A stretch of 64,000 bases of DNA, taken from assembly GCA_017621205.1 (NCBI GenBank), contig JAGATQ010000040.1, positions 81,226 to 145,225 of the forward strand, read 5' to 3'. The translations under genes and the position numbers were made by a program. Position 1 is the stretch's first letter, and each line of letters opens with the position of its first letter. The stretch comes from Lachnospira sp. (GTDB lineage Bacteria > Bacillota > Clostridia > Lachnospirales > Lachnospiraceae). Under the pieces are notes generated by a model, which was not told the DNA's origin, ran no database searches, and was given only the letters and a program-made list of their open reading frames with translations. Shown in pieces: positions 1 through 9,099 of this stretch.

Positions 1-623
1 TGGATAATGATGATTATCGCCGGGGACGCAAGACCGCACATATCGTATTTGGAGAAGATATGGCAATTTTAGCCGGGGATGCACTGTTAAATTATGCCTT
101 TGAGGTGGCAAGCAGAACGCTTATTGAGTATCCTGATGTACCGGGACTTGGCAGGGCGATATATATATTGGCAAGAAAACCGGGGGTCAGTGGCATGATT
201 GGTGGACAGGTAGTGGATGTCAAGCTTACCGGTAAGCCAGTGAAAGAGGATGAGCTTTTATATATTTACCGTTGTAAAACGGGAGCGTTAATTGAGGCAG
301 CAATGATGATTGGAGCTTTGTTGGCGGGCGCCTCAGAGGAACAGGTAGAGTTAATGGAACAGGTGGCAAGGGATGTTGGCCTGGCTTTTCAGATTCAGGA
401 TGATGTGCTTGACATTACTAGTGATAGTGTGACTTTAGGCAAACCGGTAGGCAGTGATGAGAAGAATCAGAAATATACTTATGCGACCATCCATGGTGTA
501 GAGGCAGCAAGAAAAGAGGTTTCAAGATTAACGCAAGAGGCAGTCGATTTGCTAGGGAAGCTACCATGTGAGAATCCGTTCTTACGGGAATTATTAATCT
601 ATATGATAAATCGGGAAAGCTAG
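1..623 (+). CDS. ispA: Polyprenyl (farnesyl/geranyl) diphosphate synthase, 5' truncated by window edge
   Basis: C-terminal two thirds of a trans-isoprenyl diphosphate synthase, which condenses isopentenyl diphosphate with allylic diphosphates. The reading frame is open from base 3, where the first Asp-rich motif (DNDDYRRGR) is already visible, so the true start lies upstream; the ATG at 60 is internal. The following FGEDMAILAGDALL block and the second Asp-rich motif QDDVLD are both intact. The next gene is dxs, the first enzyme of the MEP pathway, so precursor supply and chain elongation are adjacent. The stop codon lies in one arm of a 14-bp inverted repeat. The exact chain length made cannot be read from the sequence. 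Confidence 0.93.
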   Translation, partial: DNDDYRRGRKTAHIVFGEDMAILAGDALLNYAFEVASRTLIEYPDVPGLGRAIYILARKPGVSGMIGGQVVDVKLTGKPVKEDELLYIYRCKTGALIEAAMMIGALLAGASEEQVELMEQVARDVGLAFQIQDDVLDITSDSVTLGKPVGSDEKNQKYTYATIHGVEAARKEVSRLTQEAVDLLGKLPCENPFLRELLIYMINRES

Positions 624-689
624 TGTCTTGTCTTGCAGATGAACGAATACCCTGCGTGGTTTTATCAAATATCAACAAGACAAGACACT
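622..689. repeat. 14-bp perfect inverted repeat between ispA and dxs
   Basis: AGTGTCTTGTCTTG at 622-635 is exactly complementary to CAAGACAAGACACT at 676-689, with 40 bases between. The left arm overlaps the ispA stop codon and the right arm ends 7 bases before the dxs ribosome binding site. No T-run follows, so it is not a standard terminator. It could be an RNA stem that tunes dxs expression or mRNA processing. Confidence 0.7.
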
Positions 690-706
690 GGAGATTGAGG
701 TGAAAT

Positions 707-2587
707 ATGGCACTATTAGAACACATTCAGAAGGAGAATGACATTAAAAAGATTGCTCCGGAGGATTATATTGGACTGGCGGCAGAGATTCGGGAATTTA
801 TAATGAATCATGTCTCAAAAACCGGAGGACATCTGGCATCCAATTTAGGAGCAGTAGAACTGACGATGGCACTGCATCTTTGTCTGCGATTCCCTAAGGA
901 TAAGCTGATATGGGATGTAGGACACCAGTCCTATACCCATAAGATATTGACAGGGCGTAAGGATGGATTTTCACATCTCCGCCAATTTAAGGGAATGAGT
1001 GGTTTCCCCAAACCCTATGAAAGTCATTGTGATTCCTTTATAGCAGGTCACAGTTCGACATCGCTTTCTATAGCGTATGGTTTTGCACAGGCAAGGGAAC
1101 TGAAGGGCAGCGATGAAACAATAGTAGCAGTGATTGGAGACGGTGCGTTGTCTGGTGGAATGGCATATGAGGCACTGAATAATATTGGTCAGTTGAAAAG
1201 TAATCTTATTATTATACTGAACGATAATAAGATGTCCATTTCTGAAAATGTAGGCGGTATGTCCAAGTATCTTAGTAAAATCCGTGTAGGTGACCGCTAT
1301 AATGAGTTTAAAGGTGATGTGGAGCAAGCCCTTTTGAGTATCCCGAAAATTGGTCAATCTGTTGCCAAAACGGTGAAACGTTCCAAGGATTCGATTAAGC
1401 AATTGCTGGTTCCGGGAATGCTGTTTGAGGACATGGGGATTACCTATGTCGGACCGGTGGATGGACATGATATCGACTTGTTAATAGATACACTGGAAAG
1501 TGCCAGAACAAGGAATCGTCCGATTCTGATTCATGTAGTGAGTAAAAAAGGTAAGGGATACCGTATTGCGGAGAAATTCCCAGAACATTTTCACGGTGTA
1601 GAGCCATTTGATGTACAAACCGGAAAACCAGTGAAGAAAAAAGAGGTGGCAACCTATACTGATGTATTTTCCAAAAAACTCGTGACACTTGGAGAGCAGC
1701 ATGAGGATTTGGTTGCAGTCACTGCAGCAATGCCGGATGGCACAGGTCTTTCTGCCTTTGCCAAGGCATATCCGAAGCGTTTTTTTGATGTAGGAATTGC
1801 GGAGGAGCATGCAGTAACCTTTGCAGCAGGTATGGCGGCTGCCGGACTTCATCCAGTGGTGGCAATCTATTCTTCATTTTTACAGCGTGCATACGATCAG
1901 ATTTTACATGATATCTGTATCCAGAAGCTTCCCGTCATACTGGCGATAGACCGTTCCGGTCTTGTGGGGGCAGACGGAGAGACGCATCAGGGTATTTTTG
2001 ATACTACTTTTTTGTGTGGTATTCCGAATCTGGCAGTTATGGCACCGAAAAACCGGTATGAAATTTCCCAGATGCTTGAATTTGCCGTGCAGTATCATCA
2101 GCCGGTTGCGATAAAATATCCGAGAGGCTCAGCCTTTTATGAATTAAAGGAGCTGCAGGCACCAATCGAGTATGGAAAAGGTGAAGTTCTCTATGAGGGT
2201 AAGAAGGTGGCTCTGATTCCTGTTGGAAAAATGATGGAAGAAGGGTTAAAGGTATATCGCCGGCTGAAAACAGAAGGATACAATATTACTTTGGTAAACC
2301 CGCGCTTTATAAAGCCCATGGATGAGGAACTGATTCGGGAGCTTGCGAAGAATCACGATGCAATCGTTACCGTAGAGGATAATGTCTATCAGGGCGGCTT
2401 TGGGCAGATGGTGGCATCCTTTTTACGTTGTAACAACTTAAAATGTAAGATTTCCTGTCTTGCTATTGATGACCAGTTTGTGGAGCATGGAAGTGTCGCT
2501 GAACTAATGGAGATGCTTGGCATAGATGCCAATACAATCTATACGACAGTGATGGGTTATATAAAAAAGAAAAATAAGGATAAATAA
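707..2587 (+). CDS. dxs: 1-deoxy-D-xylulose-5-phosphate synthase
   Basis: First enzyme of the MEP isoprenoid pathway: thiamine-diphosphate-dependent condensation of pyruvate and glyceraldehyde 3-phosphate. The 626-residue length is normal for the family. The thiamine diphosphate binding block GDGALSGGMAYEALNN is near residues 144-160, and the transketolase-like pyrimidine domain with GIAEEHAV follows near residue 365. The start is supported by GGTG 5-6 bases upstream of the ATG. It is followed after a single base by tlyA, so the two are almost certainly cotranscribed. ispF lies about 18 kb away, so the pathway is split across the chromosome. Confidence 0.97.
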   Translation: MALLEHIQKENDIKKIAPEDYIGLAAEIREFIMNHVSKTGGHLASNLGAVELTMALHLCLRFPKDKLIWDVGHQSYTHKILTGRKDGFSHLRQFKGMSGFPKPYESHCDSFIAGHSSTSLSIAYGFAQARELKGSDETIVAVIGDGALSGGMAYEALNNIGQLKSNLIIILNDNKMSISENVGGMSKYLSKIRVGDRYNEFKGDVEQALLSIPKIGQSVAKTVKRSKDSIKQLLVPGMLFEDMGITYVGPVDGHDIDLLIDTLESARTRNRPILIHVVSKKGKGYRIAEKFPEHFHGVEPFDVQTGKPVKKKEVATYTDVFSKKLVTLGEQHEDLVAVTAAMPDGTGLSAFAKAYPKRFFDVGIAEEHAVTFAAGMAAAGLHPVVAIYSSFLQRAYDQILHDICIQKLPVILAIDRSGLVGADGETHQGIFDTTFLCGIPNLAVMAPKNRYEISQMLEFAVQYHQPVAIKYPRGSAFYELKELQAPIEYGKGEVLYEGKKVALIPVGKMMEEGLKVYRRLKTEGYNITLVNPRFIKPMDEELIRELAKNHDAIVTVEDNVYQGGFGQMVASFLRCNNLKCKISCLAIDDQFVEHGSVAELMEMLGIDANTIYTTVMGYIKKKNKDK

Positions 2588-2588
2588 T

Positions 2589-3404
2589 ATGGCAAAGGAA
2601 CGATTAGATGTGTTATTGGTAAACCGGGGGCTGATATCCTCAAGGGAGAAGGCAAAGGCGGTCATTATGTCCGGAATTGTCTTTGTCGACGGAGAGCGGG
2701 AGGATAAGGCAGGTTCTACCTTTGATAGCAAGGTTAGCATTGAAATTAAAGGAAATACCCTTCCCTACGTTAGCAGGGGGGGCTTAAAGCTTGAGAAGGC
2801 AATGGAGCAGTTCGGGCTTGTGCTAACAAATAGGATTTGTATGGATATCGGAAGCTCTACAGGCGGCTTTACCGATTGTATGCTGCAAAATGGGGCGGCC
2901 AGAGTGTATTCTGTGGACGTGGGGCATGGACAACTCGACTGGAAGCTTAGAAATGATGAGAGAGTTGTTGTGATGGAGAAAACGAATATTCGTTATGTCA
3001 CACCAGAAGATATTGGGGAAGCATTGGATTTTGCTTCCATTGATGTATCCTTTATTTCTCTAACTAAGGTGCTTTTGCCGGCACAGGATCTTCTAAAGGA
3101 AGAGGGGGAGATTGTGGCATTGATTAAACCCCAGTTTGAGGCTGGCAGGGAGAAGGTTGGCAAAAAGGGTGTCGTAAGGGATAGCAAGGTGCATGAAGAG
3201 GTAATTCAGATGGTGACGGACTATGCAGTTTCGAATGGGTTTGAACCGCTTCATCTGGATTATTCCCCAATAAAGGGACCAGAGGGTAATATTGAATATT
3301 TGTTACATATAAAAAAGAGTGTGAAAGAGGTGGCAACAGAAGGGTATCCTTTTTGTATTGCCGAGGTAGTGGCAGCGTCCCACAATGCATTGTCTCATAA
3401 ATAG
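2589..3404 (+). CDS. tlyA: TlyA-family S4 domain / FtsJ-like RNA methyltransferase
   Basis: Predicted 2'-O-methyltransferase acting on ribosomal RNA cytidines. The N-terminal S4 RNA-binding domain (about residues 3-60, RLDVLLVNRGLISSREKA) is followed by an RrmJ/FtsJ Rossmann fold with the SAM-binding motif DIGSSTGGFTDC near residue 88. At 271 residues it has the usual length. It sits between dxs and nadK, the common Firmicutes arrangement. Family members have also been annotated as haemolysins, which is not supported here because there is no signal peptide or membrane segment. Confidence 0.93.
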   Translation: MAKERLDVLLVNRGLISSREKAKAVIMSGIVFVDGEREDKAGSTFDSKVSIEIKGNTLPYVSRGGLKLEKAMEQFGLVLTNRICMDIGSSTGGFTDCMLQNGAARVYSVDVGHGQLDWKLRNDERVVVMEKTNIRYVTPEDIGEALDFASIDVSFISLTKVLLPAQDLLKEEGEIVALIKPQFEAGREKVGKKGVVRDSKVHEEVIQMVTDYAVSNGFEPLHLDYSPIKGPEGNIEYLLHIKKSVKEVATEGYPFCIAEVVAASHNALSHK

Positions 3405-3414
3405 GAGTGAGGGC

Positions 3415-4251
3415 ATGAAGCAGTTTCTTGTAATAAAAAATAGTGATAAGGATAAGGACTATACACTTACAAAGCAGATACAACAAACGGTTACTGATGC
3501 TGGTGGTACGGTTGTCGTGTTAGAGCGTTCTTTGGAGGAGATGGCAGAGCCGATTGCGCTTAGTGAGGAAGTGGATTGTGTTATTGTTCTGGGTGGAGAT
3601 GGTTCGATTTTGAGAACCCAGCGTGCGTTATATCCTAAAATTGTCCCTCTGGTAGGAGTTAATCTTGGCAATCTTGGCTTCCTGACTCAGACAGAGCCGA
3701 AGAATCTGAATCGCTTCCTTCATTGTCTCCTTGAAGATGAGGTGGTGTGTGAGCATCGGATGATGTTAAAGGGGACGATGTATCATGAGGGTGTGCAGGT
3801 GTATGAGGATATTGCCTTGAATGATATCGTAGTTGGGAGAAGCGGATTATCCCGTATTATCCGTATGCGGGCGGAGGTTAATGGGGAGCTCTTGAACGTA
3901 TATGACGCGGATGGAATCGTGGTGGCAACACCAACCGGTTCTACCGCCTACAATCTTTCAGCAGGGGGACCAGTGGTTTGTCCGAAAACGAATCTGATGG
4001 TTGTAACACCGATTTCCCCGCATTCTTTATCGGCGAGAAGTGTTATTCTTTCGGAAAATGATGTGATACGAATTACCATTGAAAAGGTGCGGGTAGCGAA
4101 GGAGGCAGCAGCGGCTACCTTTGACGGACAAACTGGAATTAAGATGGTTCCGGGGGATTATCTGGAGATAAGGCGGCTTCCCGTATGTGCAAGTTTGATT
4201 AAGGTGCAGAATATGAGCTTTTATGAGGTGCTTCGCAATAAAATGAAATAG
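3415..4251 (+). CDS. nadK: NAD kinase
   Basis: Phosphorylates NAD to NADP. The family signature GGDGSILRT is present near residue 60, followed by the NLGNLGFL block and the ATPTGSTAYNLSAGGP nucleotide-binding segment. I place the start at ATG 3415 because GGAGTGAGGG lies just upstream; an in-frame ATG at 3385 would overlap tlyA by 20 bases and lacks a ribosome binding site. The product is 278 residues. It is cotranscribed with tlyA and argR, as in Bacillus and Clostridia. Confidence 0.96.
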   Translation: MKQFLVIKNSDKDKDYTLTKQIQQTVTDAGGTVVVLERSLEEMAEPIALSEEVDCVIVLGGDGSILRTQRALYPKIVPLVGVNLGNLGFLTQTEPKNLNRFLHCLLEDEVVCEHRMMLKGTMYHEGVQVYEDIALNDIVVGRSGLSRIIRMRAEVNGELLNVYDADGIVVATPTGSTAYNLSAGGPVVCPKTNLMVVTPISPHSLSARSVILSENDVIRITIEKVRVAKEAAAATFDGQTGIKMVPGDYLEIRRLPVCASLIKVQNMSFYEVLRNKMK

Positions 4252-4262
4252 GGGAGAATTTG

Positions 4263-4736
4263 ATGAAGGCAGCAAGACAGGCAAAGATTATTGAATTAAT
4301 TGAAAATTATGAGATAGAGACACAGGACGAGTTGGCAGAACGGCTTTTAAAGGCAGGATTTGCCTCCACGCAGGCGACCATTTCAAGAGATATACGGGAA
4401 ATGAAATTAACGAAGATGGCATTTCCCGGTGGTAAGACAAGGTATGCACAGGTCAAGAATCAGGAGCAGTCCAATATGCTTCGTTACAGGCGGGTGCTTC
4501 GGGATGGGATTTTGTCGATGGAGACGGCCGGGAACATTATAGTCATTAAGACGGTGGCGGGACTCGCTATGGCGGTTGGTGCTGCCCTTGATAATTTAAA
4601 TATCTATGGTGTGGTTGGTTCGATTGCAGGAGATGATACGATATTTTGTGTAATTCGTGAGCAGGAGCTTGCAGGAGAAGTCATAGATTCTATTAGCAAG
4701 TTTGCACAGGGTAAGGATGAGAAGGAGGGAGTATAA
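4263..4736 (+). CDS. argR: Arginine repressor ArgR/AhrC
   Basis: Arginine-sensing hexameric repressor/activator of arginine metabolism. The N-terminal winged helix covers about residues 5-70 (TQATISRDIREMKL), and the C-terminal domain carries the arginine-contact motif AGDDTIFC. I choose ATG 4263 (157 residues); a TTG directly before it at 4260 is also open. A GGGGAG stretch about 7 bases upstream serves as ribosome binding site. The gene lies 11 bases after nadK and just before recN, the conserved Clostridia and Bacilli order. No clear ARG box is visible within the window, so its targets here are unknown. Confidence 0.95.
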   Translation: MKAARQAKIIELIENYEIETQDELAERLLKAGFASTQATISRDIREMKLTKMAFPGGKTRYAQVKNQEQSNMLRYRRVLRDGILSMETAGNIIVIKTVAGLAMAVGAALDNLNIYGVVGSIAGDDTIFCVIREQELAGEVIDSISKFAQGKDEKEGV

Positions 4737-4740
4737 GCAT

Positions 4741-6432
4741 ATGCTGCTTAATTTACATGTGAAGAATCTGGCATTGATTGATGAGGTCGAGGTAGACTTT
4801 TTTGATCATCTAAATATACTGACAGGAGAGACCGGAGCGGGTAAATCCATATTAATTGGTTCTATTGAGGCGGCACTCGGTGGTAAGCTTTCTAAGGATA
4901 TGATACGACAGGGAGCGGAGTATGCCTTGATTGAGCTTTTGTTTCAGGTGGAATCGGAGGATATGAAGCAGGCACTTATGGAGCGGGATATTACGCTGGA
5001 GGATGGACAGGTAATGATTACGAGAAAACTGATGCCGAACCGTAATGTATGCCGGATTAATGGAGAGACGGTGACGCTGTCCGCCTTGAAGGAGGTGTCT
5101 GCCCTTCTGCTGGATTTACATGGACAACAGGAGAATTTAACGCTGAAAAACCCAGCCAATCAGCTTTCCCTGCTTGACCAATATGCCGGGGAAGAAGCGA
5201 AACAGCTTCGGGAGCAGTGTGCATTAGAATACGAGAAATTTCAAAAAAAGAAAAAAGAGTATGAGCAATATTTGCAAAAGGGTGACGACCTTTTACGAGA
5301 AATCCGCTTTATGGAGTATGAGGTGCAAGAGATTCGTCAGGCGCGGTTAAAGCCAGGTGAGGATGAGGAGCTGGAACAGCAATATAAAAAAATGGTGAAT
5401 GCCAAGAGGATGATGGAAGTGCTTTCCAATGTAAGCCGCTATACTGCCCATGGCTCGGAAGCAACGGTTTCTTCTCTGCTTGGACAAAGTATCCGCGAGA
5501 TGGTCGGAATCGAGGATATTGATAAGACGACGGCTGGGCTTTATGAGCAATTAGGGCAGATAGATTCCCTGCTTGGTGATTTTAATCGGGAGTTATCCGA
5601 TTATATGAATGAGTTATCCTTTGATGAGGCAGAATATCAAGAGGTTACATCACGTTTAGATACAATAAACCATTTAAAAAATAAATATGGTAATTCTGTG
5701 GAGCGTATTTTAGCCTATGCAGATGAAAAGGAAGCAGAGCTTTCGAAATATCAGAATATTGAAGAGTATCAGGAGAGCTTAAAGAAGGAGTATGAAACCT
5801 TGAAAAAACAGCTTCTTGTGACCTGTGAGTCGCTCTCTAAGATTCGTATCAATTATGCTGGGAAAATGGCAGAACGGATTAAAGAGGTACTGGTTGATTT
5901 AAACTTTTTGCAGGTGCAGTTTGAAATTACCTTAGTTAAGGAAGACCAGCCAACAAAGACAGGCTATGACAAGGTGGAATTTTTGATTTCTACGAATCCG
6001 GGGCTGCCGCTTCGTCCGATAGGTCAGGTTGCATCCGGTGGTGAGCTTTCCCGTATTATGCTGGCAGTAAAATCTGTTCTTGCAGATGTCGATATGGTGG
6101 AAACCTTGATTTTTGATGAGATTGATACCGGTGTCAGTGGAAGAACTGCACAAATGGTAGCAGAAAAGCTCTGTGTAATCAGCAGAAAACATCAGGTGAT
6201 TTGCATTACCCATCTGCCACAGATTGCAGCGATGGCAGATACCCATTTTCAAATTATAAAACAGATGGAAGAGGATTCCACGAAAACGGAGATGAAAATG
6301 CTTTACGAGGATGCAGCCGTGAATGAGCTTGCACGTTTGCTTGGAGGTGCCAAGATAACAGATACTGTACTTCAAAGTGCGAGGGAGATGAAGCAGATGG
6401 CAACAGAGAAAAAAAGAATGATGGATTCCTGA
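4741..6432 (+). CDS. recN: DNA repair protein RecN
   Basis: SMC-like ATPase recruited to double-strand breaks. The Walker A motif GETGAGKS is near residue 30, a long coiled coil occupies roughly residues 150-370, and the C-terminal half has the ABC signature region SGGELSRIMLA and the Walker B block LIFDEIDTGVSG. The start at 4741 is supported by AAGGAGGGAG about 8 bases upstream; an in-frame ATG at 4702 would overlap argR and lacks a site. The 563-residue product is full length. A terminator follows at 6484, so this probably ends the dxs-to-recN transcript. Confidence 0.96.
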   Translation: MLLNLHVKNLALIDEVEVDFFDHLNILTGETGAGKSILIGSIEAALGGKLSKDMIRQGAEYALIELLFQVESEDMKQALMERDITLEDGQVMITRKLMPNRNVCRINGETVTLSALKEVSALLLDLHGQQENLTLKNPANQLSLLDQYAGEEAKQLREQCALEYEKFQKKKKEYEQYLQKGDDLLREIRFMEYEVQEIRQARLKPGEDEELEQQYKKMVNAKRMMEVLSNVSRYTAHGSEATVSSLLGQSIREMVGIEDIDKTTAGLYEQLGQIDSLLGDFNRELSDYMNELSFDEAEYQEVTSRLDTINHLKNKYGNSVERILAYADEKEAELSKYQNIEEYQESLKKEYETLKKQLLVTCESLSKIRINYAGKMAERIKEVLVDLNFLQVQFEITLVKEDQPTKTGYDKVEFLISTNPGLPLRPIGQVASGGELSRIMLAVKSVLADVDMVETLIFDEIDTGVSGRTAQMVAEKLCVISRKHQVICITHLPQIAAMADTHFQIIKQMEEDSTKTEMKMLYEDAAVNELARLLGGAKITDTVLQSAREMKQMATEKKRMMDS

Positions 6433-6483
6433 TTGAACATTCTGTTAATAACCAAATGTTACTAGGTTGAGGGAAATAAGAAT

Positions 6484-6524
6484 GAGACATACTAGTGTAT
6501 AGGCTGGTAATGTCTCTTTTTTAT
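6484..6524 (+). terminator. Intrinsic terminator after recN
   Basis: GAGACAT at 6484-6490 pairs with ATGTCTC at 6510-6516, extended inward by TACTAG/CTGGTA, and a T6 run follows. It separates recN from spoIVB. Confidence 0.8.
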
Positions 6525-6566
6525 TCCTCGTGATTGGGGGAATTGTTGACTTAGGAGGGCAAGAGT

Positions 6567-7859
6567 ATGGAAAAGGAATGGAATGATGATAATAATTTTA
6601 AAATAGGAGAAAAGGGTGGTCGATGGCGTGTTTATCGCTATGTTCTGGCAGCCGTATCCTGTCTGGGGATGGCGCTGGTACTTTGTCTGCAATTTTATCT
6701 TTACAGAAGCAGTGTTCCGGAGGAGATATATCTGATTCGGGGACAAAGCTCCAGATTCCAGTTTAAACTTCCTGCTAGTGCTAATATATATGAAGAGGTT
6801 ACAGAGGTATCTACTGTAAATATGGCGAAGCCCTTTACGTTAAACAGCTCTTCTAATTCCTCCTATACAATGGATGTTAAGCTCTTTGGACTAGTTCCGC
6901 TCAAAAAAGTTTCTGTTACTACTGTTGAGGCAACGGAGGTTATTCCCGGTGGACAGCCGATTGGTATTTATATGGAGACGGATGGTGTACTTGTGCTTGG
7001 CACAACAGCTGTTACGGATGAGAATGGCAATCATGCCAATCCGGCAAAAAACATGGTGTCAAAGGGAGATTATATTATTGCTGTCAATGGCAAAGCAGTT
7101 CACTATAAATCTGAGCTTTCCAATTTTTTGAAAAAGAATGGGGACAAGGAAGTGGTGCTAACGATTCGCAGAGAGGGAAGAAAGCTTAAGGTACGGATTA
7201 CTCCTGTAAAAATGAAAGGAAACGAAGAATATAAATGTGGATTGTGGGTGCGGGATGATACACAGGGAATTGGTACGTTGTCTTTTGAAACGAAGGAGGG
7301 AAGGTTCGGGGCTTTGGGCCATGGTGTCAGCGATGTTGACACGGGAGAGCTTTTAGAAAATAGTGACGGGAGAATATACGAAGCTGCTATTTCCTATATT
7401 ATTCCCGGCAGTAGTGGAAAACCCGGTGAGCTGGTGGGCAGCATTGATTATTCAGATGCTAATTGGCTTGGAACCATCGAGTCAAACACATCGGATGGAA
7501 TCTATGGGAAAGCAAATGAGCGTCTAAAAAGCGAGATGGGAAATAAGGCGATTCCTGTAGGTTTAAAGCAGGATGTTAGTGAGGGGAAAGCGTATATTCA
7601 GTCATATATTAGCGGAAAAGCAAAATTATATGCGATTACTATCGAAAAAACCAATTTATCTTATGAGCATTCCGCCAATATGGTAGTTCGTGTAACTGAC
7701 CCGGAATTGTTGTCGTTGACGGGGGGAATTGTGCAGGGAATGAGTGGTTCTCCGATTATTCAAAATGGAAAAATGGTTGGGGCAGTTACCCATGTATTTG
7801 TAAATGATCCCACAAAGGGATACGGAATTTTTATGGACGAAATGCTAGACTATCAATAG
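6567..7859 (+). CDS. spoIVB: SpoIVB serine peptidase (stage IV sporulation, PDZ, S55 family)
   Basis: Forespore-secreted protease that triggers pro-sigma-K processing in the mother cell. A single N-terminal membrane segment lies near residues 22-45, a PDZ domain covers about residues 105-190 (GDYIIAVNGKAV), and the S55 catalytic domain follows, with the His motif ALGHGVSD and the nucleophile motif GMSGSP. At 430 residues it is full length. AGGAGGGC precedes the ATG. It sits directly upstream of spo0A, the order shared by nearly all endospore formers, and has its own terminator-bounded unit. This is strong evidence that the organism sporulates. Confidence 0.97.
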   Translation: MEKEWNDDNNFKIGEKGGRWRVYRYVLAAVSCLGMALVLCLQFYLYRSSVPEEIYLIRGQSSRFQFKLPASANIYEEVTEVSTVNMAKPFTLNSSSNSSYTMDVKLFGLVPLKKVSVTTVEATEVIPGGQPIGIYMETDGVLVLGTTAVTDENGNHANPAKNMVSKGDYIIAVNGKAVHYKSELSNFLKKNGDKEVVLTIRREGRKLKVRITPVKMKGNEEYKCGLWVRDDTQGIGTLSFETKEGRFGALGHGVSDVDTGELLENSDGRIYEAAISYIIPGSSGKPGELVGSIDYSDANWLGTIESNTSDGIYGKANERLKSEMGNKAIPVGLKQDVSEGKAYIQSYISGKAKLYAITIEKTNLSYEHSANMVVRVTDPELLSLTGGIVQGMSGSPIIQNGKMVGAVTHVFVNDPTKGYGIFMDEMLDYQ

Positions 7860-7987
7860 TAATAAAGCCTTTACTGGTGGGTCTTGCCTGTTTTGCGATA
7901 ACACTATATATTGTAATGGGATGTAAAAACAAACACAAAATATGGCAAATTTTTGCATTCCTTGTCATTAATTGCGATGGGAATAAA

Positions 7988-8016
7988 TTGTAAATTGTAA
8001 GATAAGCAGTTATAAT
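7988..8016 (+). promoter_or_regulatory. Sigma-A type promoter for spo0A
   Basis: TTGTAA at 7988-7993 and TATAAT at 8011-8016 are separated by 17 bases, about 50 bases before the spo0A start. The spo0A ribosome binding site is GGGAGG at 8055-8060. Additional sigma-H control is possible but I cannot identify its site with confidence. Confidence 0.65.
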
Positions 8017-8065
8017 GTAGCTATGTCGGAGAGATACAATTATTTTATCAATCAGGGAGGTAATT

Positions 8066-8881
8066 ATGAGTAAAACAATAAGGGTTATGGCAGCAGATGA
8101 TAATAAAAAAATGCTTAGTATGCTTAAGGATTTAATTTCATCAGAGGATGATATGGAGTATGTAGGAGAGGCAGCAGATGGAATAGAAGCATTCGGTATG
8201 ATTGAAGAAACGAAGCCGGATGTTGTTCTGCTGGATATGGTAATGCCAAGGCTTGATGGATTTGGTGTGCTGGATAAGGTGAGGAGAGCGGACTTTGATA
8301 AGGATACACATCCCGCAATCATCATTATTTCGGCAGCAGGCAGCGAACAGATTACCGAAGAGGCAATTGCATTGGGAGCGGATTACTTTTTTATGAAGCC
8401 ATTTGATCAAGAGATGCTGCTTAGTAAAATCCGTCAGCTTGCAAGCCGCGAGAGTCTTGAAAAACGCAAGCTCCGCCAAGGATTTGTAAACAGGGAATAT
8501 GGTTATGCCAATGGCAATAATTTGGAAATCGTGGTAACCAACATGATACATAATGTGGGAATACCTGCTCACATTAAAGGCTATACCTATCTAAGGGATT
8601 CCATTCTTCTTGTTATCAATGATATGGAAGTTCTTAATTCCATTACCAAGGAGCTTTATCCTACGATTGCGAAAATGCATAAGACAACCTCTTCGCGGGT
8701 AGAACGTGCAATTCGTCATGCAATTGAGGTTGCATGGTCGAGAGGGAAGATGGATATTATTGATGAATTGTTTGGATACACAATTAACGCAGGCAAGGGA
8801 AAGCCAACCAATTCCGAATTCATTGCTCTGATAGCAGACAAAATCCGCTTAGAGCATAGAGCCGATTTGTTATGCGGATAA
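8066..8881 (+). CDS. spo0A: Sporulation master response regulator Spo0A
   Basis: Transcription factor that commits the cell to sporulation when phosphorylated. The receiver domain (about residues 1-125) has the acidic pair D11-D12, phosphoacceptor D57 in VVLLDMVMP, and the conserved Lys in FFMKPF. The C-terminal Spo0A domain contains the recognition helix region [16 protein letters not shown] that contacts 0A boxes. The 271-residue length and position after spoIVB are canonical. A terminator follows at 8911, then a second spo0A-like gene at 9100. All key residues are intact, so this is the functional copy. Confidence 0.98.
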   Translation: MSKTIRVMAADDNKKMLSMLKDLISSEDDMEYVGEAADGIEAFGMIEETKPDVVLLDMVMPRLDGFGVLDKVRRADFDKDTHPAIIIISAAGSEQITEEAIALGADYFFMKPFDQEMLLSKIRQLASRESLEKRKLRQGFVNREYGYANGNNLEIVVTNMIHNVGIPAHIKGYTYLRDSILLVINDMEVLNSITKELYPTIAKMHKTTSSRVERAIRHAIEVAWSRGKMDIIDELFGYTINAGKGKPTNSEFIALIADKIRLEHRADLLCG

Positions 8882-8910
8882 TTTTTTGTTACATTTAAAA
8901 TAGATAGAAT

Positions 8911-8972
8911 ACCTATCAATGCAATTATCTTTCATGATTTCTGAAAGAGGTGTTGATAGGTTTTTCTATTTT
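8911..8972 (+). terminator. Terminator after spo0A
   Basis: ACCTATCA at 8911-8918 pairs with TGATAGGT at 8954-8961, with an inner stem TCTTTCA/TGAAAGA and a T-rich tail. It isolates spo0A from its paralogue. Confidence 0.8.
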
Positions 8973-9015
8973 TATTGCCGAAAAATCGTCATAAAGTAGA
9001 AATTATATTATTTAC

Positions 9016-9043
9016 TTGTAATTCAAAAAAATCTTTTTATAAT
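9016..9043 (+). promoter_or_regulatory. Promoter for the Spo0A paralogue
   Basis: TTGTAA at 9016-9021 and TATAAT at 9038-9043 with a 16-base spacer. The paralogue therefore appears to be independently transcribed rather than read through from spo0A. Confidence 0.55.
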
Positions 9044-9099
9044 TATAGACAATTCTAAGTGAATAAGTATTTGTATAAATTATGATAAGGAGGTAACAT

